This document shows, in pieces, positions 16,469 through 23,533 of a DNA stretch of 64,000 nucleotides (positions are counted from its first letter, which is position 1; every line of letters begins with the position of its first letter). Location of the stretch: assembly GCF_004342285.1 (NCBI RefSeq), contig NZ_SMCV01000012.1:1-64000 (forward strand). The letters run 5' to 3'. The position numbers and the translations under genes are program-made. Below the pieces are notes generated by a model. That model saw only the letters and a program-made list of their open reading frames with translations. It ran no database searches and was not told the DNA's origin. The DNA comes from Klebsiella sp. BIGb0138 (lineage in GTDB: Bacteria > Pseudomonadota > Gammaproteobacteria > Enterobacterales > Enterobacteriaceae).

Positions 16469-19462
16469 TTATGCCTGTACGCGCAGCGCTTCGAGACGGC
16501 GCACATCAAAATCGTTAAGTTCTTCGGCGTAGTCTTCAGTGATCGGCGCTGGCCATTCGCCGGTATCGAAACCGTGCGCTATGGCGCGCATCGCTTTGCG
16601 GTATTCCAGCATGCCCAGTTCCAGCAGTTCTTCGGATGCCTCGATAATGGCGATCCAGTGGTAGTTCTCGTCTTTGTTGACGAAAATCCAGAAGAACTGA
16701 TCGAGGGCTGCGGTCTCGCAGTACATTGCCGCGCTCAGGTGATAATCGCGCTCGATGATTTCCCGGTGCAGCTTCGCGCGCAGGCCTTCCTGTTTGACGT
16801 TCCACATGCTGATTGTCTTCAGGTCAGCGCCGATGCGCAGGCCGCCCATATCGATCTCAAGGTCTGGGCGCACGCGAATTTCCAGACCAGTTTCTTCATC
16901 AATACCGAAATAGCTCACCTCGACGGCCCGGCTCGGGTGCTGGAGCAACTTACCGGCGGTAGGGTGTTTCAACAGTGCTTTCTGAATGGCTAACGCCGTA
17001 GCCAACTGTTGACGGGTGACCAGCACTTCTCCTTCCGGGTTCTCGCGCCATGCATCCAGCAGTTCGTCAGCAAACACGGCATCCGGCCTAACCGATTTCA
17101 CAACCTGAATAAGGTCCGTTTTGGTACCGGAAACTTTCAGTGGCTGAGGCTTCTGGACTTCCTGTGCAACGAGATCAGGGTTGATGATTGCCAACTGTTC
17201 AAGCAGCGCATCACGGCTGCCGCTGGTTTTAACCGGCGCGGGCAGGGTGGCGTTGTATTCTTTGATGCAGGCCTTCATTGCTGCCGCGGTAAAGTTTTTA
17301 TCGTCACCAACGATTCGTTTGAACTCGTCAGGTAATTCCAGGTACGCAATGCCAATTGCATCTTTGTCGCCGCCCAGGGATACAGGCGCGGGCAGTGTGG
17401 CGTTATGTGCCTCAAGCAATGCTTTGATATCGTCACTGCTCAGTTGTGCTGGCAGCGTGGTGTTGTACTCATCGATAAAAGAGCGGATCGTCGCGGTGGT
17501 GGTGAACGCACCTTCAGGGATTTCGGGCTCGACGCTGAACTCTTTGTCCATGTCGTCCGGCTGCAGCGCCAGTGCATGCACAAGGTTGCCCATATCCAAT
17601 ACCGGGGAGCGCACTTTCTGAATGGTTTTGGAAACGTGGCGTGCGTCGAAATACATCAGCGATACACGGGCATCTTTCACCATCGTCGAGCTGATACCGT
17701 TGGCGGCGTGATAAACCTCGTTCGGCAGGCCTTCATAACGACCCGGCTCGAAATATTCCGGCCATGCCGGTTTAACATCTGGCTCGCTTTCTGCGATAAC
17801 TGGCTCATTCCGGGTTACAGAATCGACATTTTGGTTTACATCACTGGGTAAAGTGCTAACGACAACTTCAGCATCTGAAGGTTTTAATTTCTGGTCATTC
17901 AGCACCGCCGCGGTAAGGTCGGGGCAACGCTCGGCCAGAATTTCACGCATATTTACGGCATCTGTTTGCGCAGCAGCTGCATCAGCGCTTTCGCCTGCTG
18001 ATATCGCATTATCAACTTCGTCTTTGATCGGCTGAGCCGCTTCCATCTGCACATTGCTGGTAGCCTCTTCTTTAGGGCTTGTTGGGGCAGGAGAGGCCAT
18101 CAGGCCTTCAATCGAGAACACACCGGCGCCAAGGTTGGCAACTTCAGGCTGTTTGGTTTTGGCTTCTTTCACCAGTTCGGCACCAACCACCTGGTAATCA
18201 GTGGAAAGGTTTTCCAGATTAGGTTCGCCTGCTTCACCGTCCATTGCTTTTTTCACCGCTTCCAGCGCGACGGTAGCAGAGGATATATGGCCTGCCTTCT
18301 TCAGCGTTTCAGCGCTTGGAACATCATGTTTATGCTCTGTTAAATTCGCGTTGATGTAACCGCGTAAACGATCTTGGAAGGGAGTTATGCCGATAGAAGC
18401 ATCTCTAATAAGGGCAAAAATAGCTGCCCTGGAATAATCAAGGATGCCTGCTGTGCTGCGCAGAGCCGCCGACCATTCTTTGAATGGGCTTTCTTTTTTC
18501 TGGACGATTTCTTTCGCGCGCCGATGGATTGAGACCGGGAAATTATAGATATCAAAATCCATCGGTAGGGTTGCCAGGGCTATCTCAACGTCAAGCGTAT
18601 CGAGGGTGTGCGTGTAATCCGGATTACGATCTGTCTGGTTACCGCCTCCGGCAGTTGTGCCGGTATCAGTGCGCTGCACTGAGGTAATACGATGGCCAGC
18701 AGCCCATTCTTTTACCAGGATCCCGCGGTCAAGATGTGGGGTCTCCAGCCATAAATTCAGGAAATTAAGCATCACGCCGAGCTCAGTGCGCTTATCGGTA
18801 GGGAATACTTTCTTCACAGCATCTGTAAGTTTCCACAGATTAGCCGTGGTGAGTTTGTCGATTTCAGGAAGGCTCTGCGCCGCCAGCAACAGGTTCTGGA
18901 TGTAGTAGTTGTCGGTATCCATCTCCATTGTGCCGATTTGGATCCGTTGCTCCTGGGAGACATGGTGCGTCAGGGTATCGCTGAGAAACTGCGAGATGAT
19001 GCGCTGTGGTTTACGGAGCTTTACCACCGGGTAGAGCGTGTTCTGATCATCGTCCGCGGTGATATCAATACCGTCAGTGCCGGGGTATTCATCCAAAATC
19101 TCACCCGTAGTGATATCGACACCATCAACGATAGAGGTACCAGAATCGTCTTCAACGTTGATGTTATCGGACGGCAACGTTACCTCTGGAATTTGCTCCC
19201 ATGTCATCCCATCTTCACGCAGGCGATAATAATCACAGAAGGTAAAACTAATCTCACCTTCTTCAGGAAGTTCATTAACTACCGGGAAGTTTGTCGCAAC
19301 GGCTTTGAAATAATCTTTCAGTTTTTTACCTGCTTTAATCAGCAAGTAATCCAGCGTGGCATTCGCCGTTTCATAATCATCGCTGCACCACAAAACCGCT
19401 TCGGGTTGGTTAGATTGTTTTTTTGCCCTGCGATACAGGAAAATCGGTTTAACTTCACTCAT
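16469..19462 (-). CDS. recE: RecE-type 5'-3' exonuclease (exonuclease VIII)
   Basis: RecE degrades the 5' strand of duplex ends to give single strands for RecT. The C-terminal third matches Rac RecE closely, with the PD-(D/E)xK nuclease residues in RVRPDLEID and GADLKT and the helix HREIIERDYHLSAAMYCE. The insert with repeated N-A/T-TLPA units is also present in Rac RecE. The 997-residue product is longer than the 866-residue E. coli protein because of a larger N-terminal and linker region. The ATG at 19462 (MSEVKPIFLYRR) is the likely start, as 31 further upstream residues look non-coding. Confidence 0.9.
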   Translation of the reverse strand: MSEVKPIFLYRRAKKQSNQPEAVLWCSDDYETANATLDYLLIKAGKKLKDYFKAVATNFPVVNELPEEGEISFTFCDYYRLREDGMTWEQIPEVTLPSDNINVEDDSGTSIVDGVDITTGEILDEYPGTDGIDITADDDQNTLYPVVKLRKPQRIISQFLSDTLTHHVSQEQRIQIGTMEMDTDNYYIQNLLLAAQSLPEIDKLTTANLWKLTDAVKKVFPTDKRTELGVMLNFLNLWLETPHLDRGILVKEWAAGHRITSVQRTDTGTTAGGGNQTDRNPDYTHTLDTLDVEIALATLPMDFDIYNFPVSIHRRAKEIVQKKESPFKEWSAALRSTAGILDYSRAAIFALIRDASIGITPFQDRLRGYINANLTEHKHDVPSAETLKKAGHISSATVALEAVKKAMDGEAGEPNLENLSTDYQVVGAELVKEAKTKQPEVANLGAGVFSIEGLMASPAPTSPKEEATSNVQMEAAQPIKDEVDNAISAGESADAAAAQTDAVNMREILAERCPDLTAAVLNDQKLKPSDAEVVVSTLPSDVNQNVDSVTRNEPVIAESEPDVKPAWPEYFEPGRYEGLPNEVYHAANGISSTMVKDARVSLMYFDARHVSKTIQKVRSPVLDMGNLVHALALQPDDMDKEFSVEPEIPEGAFTTTATIRSFIDEYNTTLPAQLSSDDIKALLEAHNATLPAPVSLGGDKDAIGIAYLELPDEFKRIVGDDKNFTAAAMKACIKEYNATLPAPVKTSGSRDALLEQLAIINPDLVAQEVQKPQPLKVSGTKTDLIQVVKSVRPDAVFADELLDAWRENPEGEVLVTRQQLATALAIQKALLKHPTAGKLLQHPSRAVEVSYFGIDEETGLEIRVRPDLEIDMGGLRIGADLKTISMWNVKQEGLRAKLHREIIERDYHLSAAMYCETAALDQFFWIFVNKDENYHWIAIIEASEELLELGMLEYRKAMRAIAHGFDTGEWPAPITEDYAEELNDFDVRRLEALRVQA

Positions 19463-19562
19463 GACATCTAATCCTCTAATCGTTAGAATGGAGGCGCCCT
19501 GGAGGCACCTCGGTTTCAACCAGGTGATGTCCGGTGTAACTTTGGTCGGTGCCACCGGACGG

Positions 19563-19586
19563 AAGGCCCACCCTGTGTGGGCTTTC
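19563..19586. terminator. GC-rich hairpin before recE
   Basis: GCCCAC-cctgt-GTGGGC lies between the upstream small gene and recE. Only TTT follows on the plus strand and none on the minus. It may attenuate the leftward operon ahead of recE. Confidence 0.35.
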
Positions 19587-19588
19587 GC

Positions 19589-19876
19589 TTAATGGAAGGT
19601 CTGGAAAACCCTTTCGCTGTAATCGCGTTTGTAATCCCGGTAATTGCCAGAGCCTGTTTTTTCGTAATCAGCAATTTTTACAGCCAATAATGAAATGGCT
19701 TTAATTGCACACATCTGGCAGTGAAATTCACCAAGTACATAACCACCATCGAGAATGACCGTTGTTTCATTTTTATCAGAAACATGGATAACGCCAGACA
19801 GTGATTTTTGGCATTTAAACAAAGCGATAGATTTATTCAGTGGGCTTAAATCGAATTCAATTTGAAATACGTTCAT
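19589..19876 (-). CDS. Prophage hypothetical protein, leftward operon
   Basis: The 95-residue product has a good ribosome binding site (GGGAG) before its ATG. One segment contains a C-x2-C pair (EFHCQMCAIKAISLLAV) in a hydrophobic stretch. No family is recognised. It is more AT-rich than recE. Confidence 0.65.
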   Translation of the reverse strand: MNVFQIEFDLSPLNKSIALFKCQKSLSGVIHVSDKNETTVILDGGYVLGEFHCQMCAIKAISLLAVKIADYEKTGSGNYRDYKRDYSERVFQTFH

Positions 19877-19961
19877 AATTACTCCCGGAATATATTTAGG
19901 TTGTAAGTATCCCCGCCAGTTAAACGGCGTAGGACATAAGGTAATATTTGAATCGTTCTAA

Positions 19962-20120
19962 TCAGGGTTCGTTAGCCATGGCGTCATAATCGCCACAACG
20001 TTTCGAGCAATACGTTCTTTCTCGTCGTACCTGCTGCGCGCCGTGAATGATGAGGATGGTCATTTTTACTTCTTCCCGTTCCTCAATCGGTTTGCGGCAG
20101 TACGCACATTTCTTCTGCAT
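19962..20120 (-). CDS. Small zinc-ribbon protein (YdaE-like)
   Basis: This 52-residue protein has two cysteine pairs, CAYC at 5-8 and CSKRC at about 39-43, which probably bind zinc as a treble-clef or ribbon. AGGAGGAG directly precedes the ATG. Rac carries a comparable zinc-binding protein, YdaE, in the same operon, so the resemblance is both positional and structural. The role is unknown. Confidence 0.7.
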   Translation of the reverse strand: MQKKCAYCRKPIEEREEVKMTILIIHGAQQVRRERTYCSKRCGDYDAMANEP

Positions 20121-20128
20121 TACTCCTC

Positions 20129-20320
20129 CTACATCTGCGCCGTGAATCCGGCAGGGTGCTCTTCCAGCAGTCCTTTAAGTGGGTAACACTCACCTTTTAC
20201 GTCCTGCTCAGCTGCTGCGCTCTGACAGGCCTTCTCACTCTCATACACACCAAGTAAAACTTCCTGCGTACCTCCAACTGTCATGCTGATGGAAAGCACC
20301 AGGGCGAACAGCGAACTCAT
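20129..20320 (-). CDS. DUF1482-like small prophage protein
   Basis: The 63-residue product has a hydrophobic start (SSLFALVLSISMTVGG), then GVYESEKACQSAAAEQ and GECYPL. This pattern fits the DUF1482 family of lambdoid phages (recalled, not searched). The hydrophobic start may be a signal or anchor. Its ATG overlaps the stop of the upstream mini-gene (ATGA), showing translational coupling, and supports this start over an in-frame one 11 codons earlier. Confidence 0.7.
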   Translation of the reverse strand: MSSLFALVLSISMTVGGTQEVLLGVYESEKACQSAAAEQDVKGECYPLKGLLEEHPAGFTAQM

Positions 20321-20430
20321 GACGGGTCGCCTTTCTGTGCGAGCAGATAGCACATCCGGCGGATGAACGCGGTCACTGGGCCTAGTCTGACGGCCTGCTG
20401 ACGAGCGGGTTTGCGTGCGAAATCAATCAT
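20317..20430 (-). CDS. 37-residue basic mini-protein
   Basis: The frame (MIDFARKPARQQ...) is flanked by stop/start overlaps on both sides: its ATG lies within the end of the upstream mini-gene and its stop overlaps the next ATG. The product is basic with an amphipathic middle. The overlaps are the main reason to believe it is translated. Function unknown. Confidence 0.6.
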   Translation of the reverse strand: MIDFARKPARQQAVRLGPVTAFIRRMCYLLAQKGDPS

Positions 20431-20524
20431 TGAAATAACCCCATAGTTCGATGACTAGCACAGTCCAGATTAAGAGCCCGATAAATGCCGAAATGATCAG
20501 GGCTTTGATGCCGTTCTTACTCAT
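20423..20524 (-). CDS. 33-residue single-pass membrane mini-protein, first gene of the PL operon
   Basis: After MSKNGIK, residues 8-30 (ALIISAFIGLLIWTVLVIELWGY) form one membrane helix. GAGG six bases before the ATG at 20524 supports this start over an ATG five codons upstream that has no ribosome binding site. It is the first gene after the leftward early promoter, about 130 nt downstream. Such early mini-proteins in lambdoid phages often act on host functions; that is inference here. Confidence 0.6.
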   Translation of the reverse strand: MSKNGIKALIISAFIGLLIWTVLVIELWGYFND

Positions 20525-20662
20525 TTCAACCTCAGCCATTACGTGGCCAGCGGAACGTTTGAACCTACTGCGCGTTGATAAATCCACCTCATCCCGGTCT
20601 TCGTATGCGCCGGGCCGCTACTTCGTGGGCGTCCTGCCTGGGTGGTTTGTTGTTACAGGATA

Positions 20663-20691
20663 ATTAAACACTTTGTTTATTATCATGTCAA
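20663..20691 (-). promoter_or_regulatory. Leftward early promoter PL
   Basis: On the minus strand TTGACA (20686-20691), a 17-base spacer and TTTAAT (20663-20668) form a strong sigma-70 promoter. The -35, spacer length and -10 are the same as in the rightward promoter at 23242-23270. An operator (20665-20679) covers the -10. It would drive the mini-genes, recE, recT, xis and int. Confidence 0.85.
20665..20679. promoter_or_regulatory. Operator OL1 (TAAAC-ACTTT-GTTTA)
   Basis: A TAAAC-N5-GTTTA inverted repeat overlaps the -10 element of PL. The same pattern occurs at 20711, 23207 and 23254, that is, only in the two control regions. It is the likely binding site of the repressor at 22799-23194 and/or the Cro-like protein. 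Confidence 0.8.
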
Positions 20692-20710
20692 CTAAATGAG
20701 CTTTTAAATA

Positions 20711-20725
20711 TAAACAAAAAGTTTA
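20711..20725. promoter_or_regulatory. Operator OL2 (TAAAC-AAAAA-GTTTA)
   Basis: A second perfect TAAAC-N5-GTTTA site lies 20 bp upstream of the PL -35 element and 46 bp from OL1 start to start. It could allow cooperative or looped binding with the sites near 23207-23268, as between lambda OL and OR. Confidence 0.75.
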
Positions 20726-20802
20726 ATTTTTTGGGGCGTACAAACCTTGGCTGCATCTTTTTAAAGCAGAGAGCGGCTATAAAACCATCAGATAGGGGCG
20801 GA

Positions 20803-20871
20803 CATGGATTACGATGAGGATAAGGCGGGGCTAAAACTCAATGCGTTGGAGCTTCTGTGGTGGATCTGGTA
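20803..20871 (+). CDS. Possible 22-residue peptide
   Basis: A short frame (MDYDEDKAG...LLWWIW) points rightward between the PL operators and the terminator of the minus-strand pair. No clear promoter is seen and the ribosome binding site is weak. It is probably chance and is listed because nothing else occupies about 20730-20930. Confidence 0.15.
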
Positions 20872-20932
20872 GTGGATGATCACTTGGTCGAACAACATAT
20901 GGGAAGTCGGGAACGTCATGGGGAAGAGGGCA

Positions 20933-20960
20933 TAAAAAAACCCGGCACGGTGGCCGGGTT
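20933..20960 (-). terminator. Intrinsic terminator of the DUF3037/HipA-like pair
   Basis: On the minus strand AACCCGGC, a 6-nt loop, GCCGGGTT and then a run of T form a strong terminator 17 bp past the stop at 20977. It separates this lysogenic transcript from the PL control region. Confidence 0.88.
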
Positions 20961-20976
20961 GGATTCATAAACTAAA

Positions 20977-21783
20977 TTACTGAAGCATTGACGCAGCGTT
21001 TAACATCTTTTCATAATAAAAATTCATATCTTCTTTACTGTACGCATTTATAAGGTTATCTGCATGTTTTTCAAGAAGATTTATTTGCTGTTTTGCGGTT
21101 TTTTCTTGTGCTGTAGTTTCAGCTGCATAAATAACAAATGAGTCGATATTATATTTGTAAATTTCACATGCTTTTGAGATTGTTAAAGCACTCACAGCAG
21201 CCTCACCCATTTGTTTTTTAATATTTTCAGAACGGAAATCTAAAGTTTCAGTGAGATGGTATTTGCCATTCTTTAGCAAGAAATCGGCAACTAAGCCTTC
21301 GTCATCGCTTATAGGATAGTTAGCAACAATCTTGTGCTGATAAAGGTCTTCAGAGTATTTGCTAAAGATTCCGTGCTGCATGAAGGTTGACTTTATTTCA
21401 AAGAAAACTTTTCTTTTCAGTTGCTTGTGAGATTGCTTCTGTGGATTTACTAATCTGTTCATCAAATCAGTAATTTTTGTTTCGTAATTATCATTACTTT
21501 GAATGGTAAACATACCAAAAGAAGATAATGATAACGATCCCTTAAAAAGGCACGGAAGAAGTTCAACGTCGTTTATTTTGTGTGACAAATCAAAAAGTGA
21601 GCTAGAAAGATCTTCCAAGTAATTTTGTGAAAGACCTTTATCAATTGCTTTAAGCTTTGAAACTGAATTAAGCATGCGTACGTCTATGTCGGAGTCATGG
21701 TAAACGATCAAGCCAACGTTAATCGTTTCACCTTTCTCAAGATTCGGCGTAACTCTGATTAAGCTGTATTTGAAAGTTTTCAA
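20977..21783 (-). CDS. DUF3037-like protein, partner of a HipA-like kinase
   Basis: The 268-residue protein begins with KYSLIRVTPNLEKGETINVGLIVYH, the hallmark N-terminus of DUF3037 proteins (recalled). The rest is charged and helical, with no membrane segment. Its ATG overlaps the stop of the HipA-like gene by four bases, so the two are translationally coupled. DUF3037 genes are known next to HipA-family kinase genes; no biochemical role is known to me. The codons are much more AT-rich than the flanking phage genes. It sits between repressor and PL in repressor orientation, the place of lambda rexB/rexA, so expression in the lysogen is likely. Confidence 0.75.
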   Translation of the reverse strand: MKTFKYSLIRVTPNLEKGETINVGLIVYHDSDIDVRMLNSVSKLKAIDKGLSQNYLEDLSSSLFDLSHKINDVELLPCLFKGSLSLSSFGMFTIQSNDNYETKITDLMNRLVNPQKQSHKQLKRKVFFEIKSTFMQHGIFSKYSEDLYQHKIVANYPISDDEGLVADFLLKNGKYHLTETLDFRSENIKKQMGEAAVSALTISKACEIYKYNIDSFVIYAAETTAQEKTAKQQINLLEKHADNLINAYSKEDMNFYYEKMLNAASMLQ

Positions 21784-22628
21784 GAGTTTATCTCCAGTCT
21801 TATAGCGTTTATTCGCTCAATTCTTTCCTCACTATCCCACCATTTCAGAAAATATTCTTTATGCATTGGTGGCATCCATGCGACAGGCATAGATTCCAGT
21901 ATATCAGAGATGGTAGCAACTCCAATTTTCTCAATCTTGTCAAGTACTGACAATGCGCACATTCTTAATTCTGGTGTATCGCCGACAAATTGCTTAGCTA
22001 TAGACCAGTTTGTTGATGTGCTTGAATCTGTAGGAAGTGTGTGCGGGGTGCTACGTGGCCAACCGATAACAAAAGAGCTCAAGCTAAAATCGAACGTTTT
22101 TACTATGATGTGACCGCGCGTATTTTCCATGTAAAGGTAATTATTGAGATGGCGATCAATGTTGTACACGAATTGGTCAAAAGCATAAATTGCCCATAGC
22201 TGTTTTTTCAATGACTCAGAGGCGTTCGCCAGCAAATTGATCCATTGCGGGCCGTTAAGTCCTGACTTCCATGCAGAAAACTCAATACGAGAGCCAAATA
22301 CATACTCGCCATCAGCGATACACTTAAGAACCTTACAAACAGGTGTTGCGATCCCACATCTTTCAGCCAAATTTGTGCAAAACCACTCTGCAGCTGGTAC
22401 TTGAGTGGGGTTTTGTACAGGGAAAGGAGGTGCGGCTTTCATGCTTTTAACCGCATACTCCATCTCATCAGTGGCAATAGCAAAGCCAGAAAGATGCACT
22501 GTACCCAAGTTTGACGGAGTATATTCATTGAATTCTAATTCAAATAAACTTCCTTGTTCCGGGTCTGGTTCGCTATTGTTTGGATCTTGTTCTTCTGCCA
22601 TCTGCTTTTTACCCCACAAAGAAGACAT
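21780..22628 (-). CDS. HipA-like protein kinase
   Basis: The 282-residue protein has HipA-type kinase motifs: N156-x-D158-R-H160-x2-N in the catalytic loop (FVYNIDRHLNN) and FDFSLS at 179-184 as the metal-binding DFG equivalent. Lysine 61 in EYAVKSMK may bind ATP. It lacks the N-terminal subdomain of classical HipA (about 440 residues) and fits the short HipA-family group found with DUF3037. HipA kinases phosphorylate proteins, such as aminoacyl-tRNA synthetases, and stop growth; the target here is unknown. GAGG precedes the ATG. A -10-like TATAAA lies about 25 bp upstream, so it may have its own promoter besides read-through from the repressor gene. It is strongly AT-rich. Confidence 0.75.
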   Translation of the reverse strand: MSSLWGKKQMAEEQDPNNSEPDPEQGSLFELEFNEYTPSNLGTVHLSGFAIATDEMEYAVKSMKAAPPFPVQNPTQVPAAEWFCTNLAERCGIATPVCKVLKCIADGEYVFGSRIEFSAWKSGLNGPQWINLLANASESLKKQLWAIYAFDQFVYNIDRHLNNYLYMENTRGHIIVKTFDFSLSSFVIGWPRSTPHTLPTDSSTSTNWSIAKQFVGDTPELRMCALSVLDKIEKIGVATISDILESMPVAWMPPMHKEYFLKWWDSEERIERINAIRLEINS

Positions 22629-22710
22629 ATAAACCTCATGAAATTAAAGTAACTTTATAATATTATTAGCTTTTTCTATTCCAGTCTCTCATGGCGAGCA
22701 TAGCCAAGTT

Positions 22711-22744
22711 ATCTCCCCACGCTTCATGTGCGTAAGCAGGGGAG
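22711..22744. repeat. Long imperfect hairpin between repressor and kinase gene
   Basis: TCTCCCC-ACGC and GCGT-AAGCA-GGGGAGA can pair around a short loop. It lies between the repressor stop and the kinase gene and may attenuate read-through from the repressor promoter. No T-run follows. Confidence 0.4.
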
Positions 22745-22798
22745 AGCTAGTTTGTTAGGTTTCGAAATGTGTGGTCGAGCAGAGCCTAACTAGGGTAG

Positions 22799-23194
22799 TT
22801 ACTCCGAATCACCCTTAATTCGCCGCCCCATGTACTTCGCGTACAGCTCGTCGAGCTCTTTCAGGCGTAGTGACACGACCCGCAACATGTTCTGTTGTTC
22901 TTCCTCGTTCGGCAATTGGTTGTAGAGCTCCAGTAGGCGACGTTCGTCTGGTCTTAACCCGTCTTTAGGATCCACATCCTGACCTAAAACCCACTCAAGG
23001 CTGACCCCAAGCGCATCGGCGAGTTTTATCGCGGAGCTTTTACCTATCGCACCCCGGACAAACCAGTTGTTAACAGATTGCGAGCTCACACCGCAGATCC
23101 TCGCTATATCCGCTTTAGATATGCGCTTTTGCTCGATGATTTCGTTAAGCCGCTGTACCTGCGGGTTATCTGCTTGGTGCGTATTTTTTCTCAT
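22799..23194 (-). CDS. Prophage repressor (XRE-type HTH, no peptidase domain)
   Basis: The 131-residue product has a helix-turn-helix at about residues 21-65 (KADIARICGVSSQSVNNWFVRGAIGKSSAIKLADALGVSLEWVLG). A short helical tail follows. There is no S24 peptidase domain, so it cannot be inactivated by RecA-stimulated self-cleavage as lambda CI is. It corresponds to RacR of Rac by position and size class. It probably binds the TAAAC-N5-GTTTA operators. The candidate promoter (23203-23230) places the transcript start within a few bases of the ATG, which has no ribosome binding site, so the mRNA may be leaderless. Confidence 0.85.
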   Translation of the reverse strand: MRKNTHQADNPQVQRLNEIIEQKRISKADIARICGVSSQSVNNWFVRGAIGKSSAIKLADALGVSLEWVLGQDVDPKDGLRPDERRLLELYNQLPNEEEQQNMLRVVSLRLKELDELYAKYMGRRIKGDSE

Positions 23195-23202
23195 ATATCA
23201 CG

Positions 23203-23230
23203 ATTTTAAACTAAATGTTTACCATCTCAA
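23203..23230 (-). promoter_or_regulatory. Repressor promoter (PRM-like)
   Basis: On the minus strand TTGAGA (23225-23230), 16 bases and TAAAAT (23203-23208) form a reasonable promoter with the operator at 23207-23221 filling the spacer. Transcription would start near 23196, only about two bases before the repressor ATG. Confidence 0.6.
23207..23221. promoter_or_regulatory. Operator OR (TAAAC-TAAAT-GTTTA) over the repressor promoter
   Basis: A third TAAAC-N5-GTTTA site lies between the -10 and -35 of the repressor promoter. Binding here would shut off repressor synthesis, a natural task for the Cro-like protein or for autoregulation. Confidence 0.8.
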
Positions 23231-23241
23231 CATTCATAAAG

Positions 23242-23270
23242 TTGACATTAAAATAAACATAATGTTTAAT
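23242..23270 (+). promoter_or_regulatory. Rightward early promoter PR
   Basis: TTGACA (23242-23247), 17 bases and TTTAAT (23265-23270) mirror the PL promoter. An operator (23254-23268) overlaps spacer and -10. It drives the ydaS/ydaT-like genes and the replication genes. Confidence 0.87.
23254..23268. promoter_or_regulatory. Operator OR (TAAAC-ATAAT-GTTTA) over PR
   Basis: The fourth TAAAC-N5-GTTTA site covers the downstream half of PR, in the same relation to the -10 as OL1 at PL. Occupancy by the repressor would block early rightward transcription. Confidence 0.82.
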
Positions 23271-23297
23271 TTACGGGCAACCTTAATGGAGTGGTTT

Positions 23298-23531
23298 ATG
23301 AACGCACTTGAAAAAGCCATACATATCGCCGGAGACGCAACAAAGCTGGCGGAAAAATTAGATGTTTCGTCAATGACAGTTAGTCATTGGAAACATCGTC
23401 ATGCCGGTGTTGTGCCGCAAGGGCGGGTTTTCCCGATTTTTCACGCAACAGGCGTCACCCCGCACGAACTTCGCCCGGATCTCTATCCGAATCCCAATGA
23501 TGGTTTGTCTTCGCAAGAGTTGGGAGGCTGA
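23298..23531 (+). CDS. Cro-like regulator, YdaS type
   Basis: The 77-residue protein (MNALEKAIHIAGDATKLAEKLDVSSMTVSHWKHR...) has the YdaS-type helix-turn-helix. Proteins of this family act as Cro at the start of the PR operon in Rac-like prophages. The ATG at 23298 has GGAG seven bases upstream; an in-frame ATG four codons earlier lacks one. It is divergent from the repressor gene across the operator region. It probably binds the same operators. Confidence 0.85.
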   Translation: MNALEKAIHIAGDATKLAEKLDVSSMTVSHWKHRHAGVVPQGRVFPIFHATGVTPHELRPDLYPNPNDGLSSQELGG

Positions 23532-23533
23532 CC

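Noticed and set aside
16439..18035. Several plus-strand frames of 108-184 codons over recE and the recE-recT junction
   Set aside because: They overlap recE and the end of recT on the opposite strand, have no ribosome binding sites, and the RecE match is continuous across them.
16469..19462. Repeated N-A/T-TLPA segments in RecE as a novel insertion
   Set aside because: The same repeated insert is present in the Rac RecE protein, so it is a family feature.
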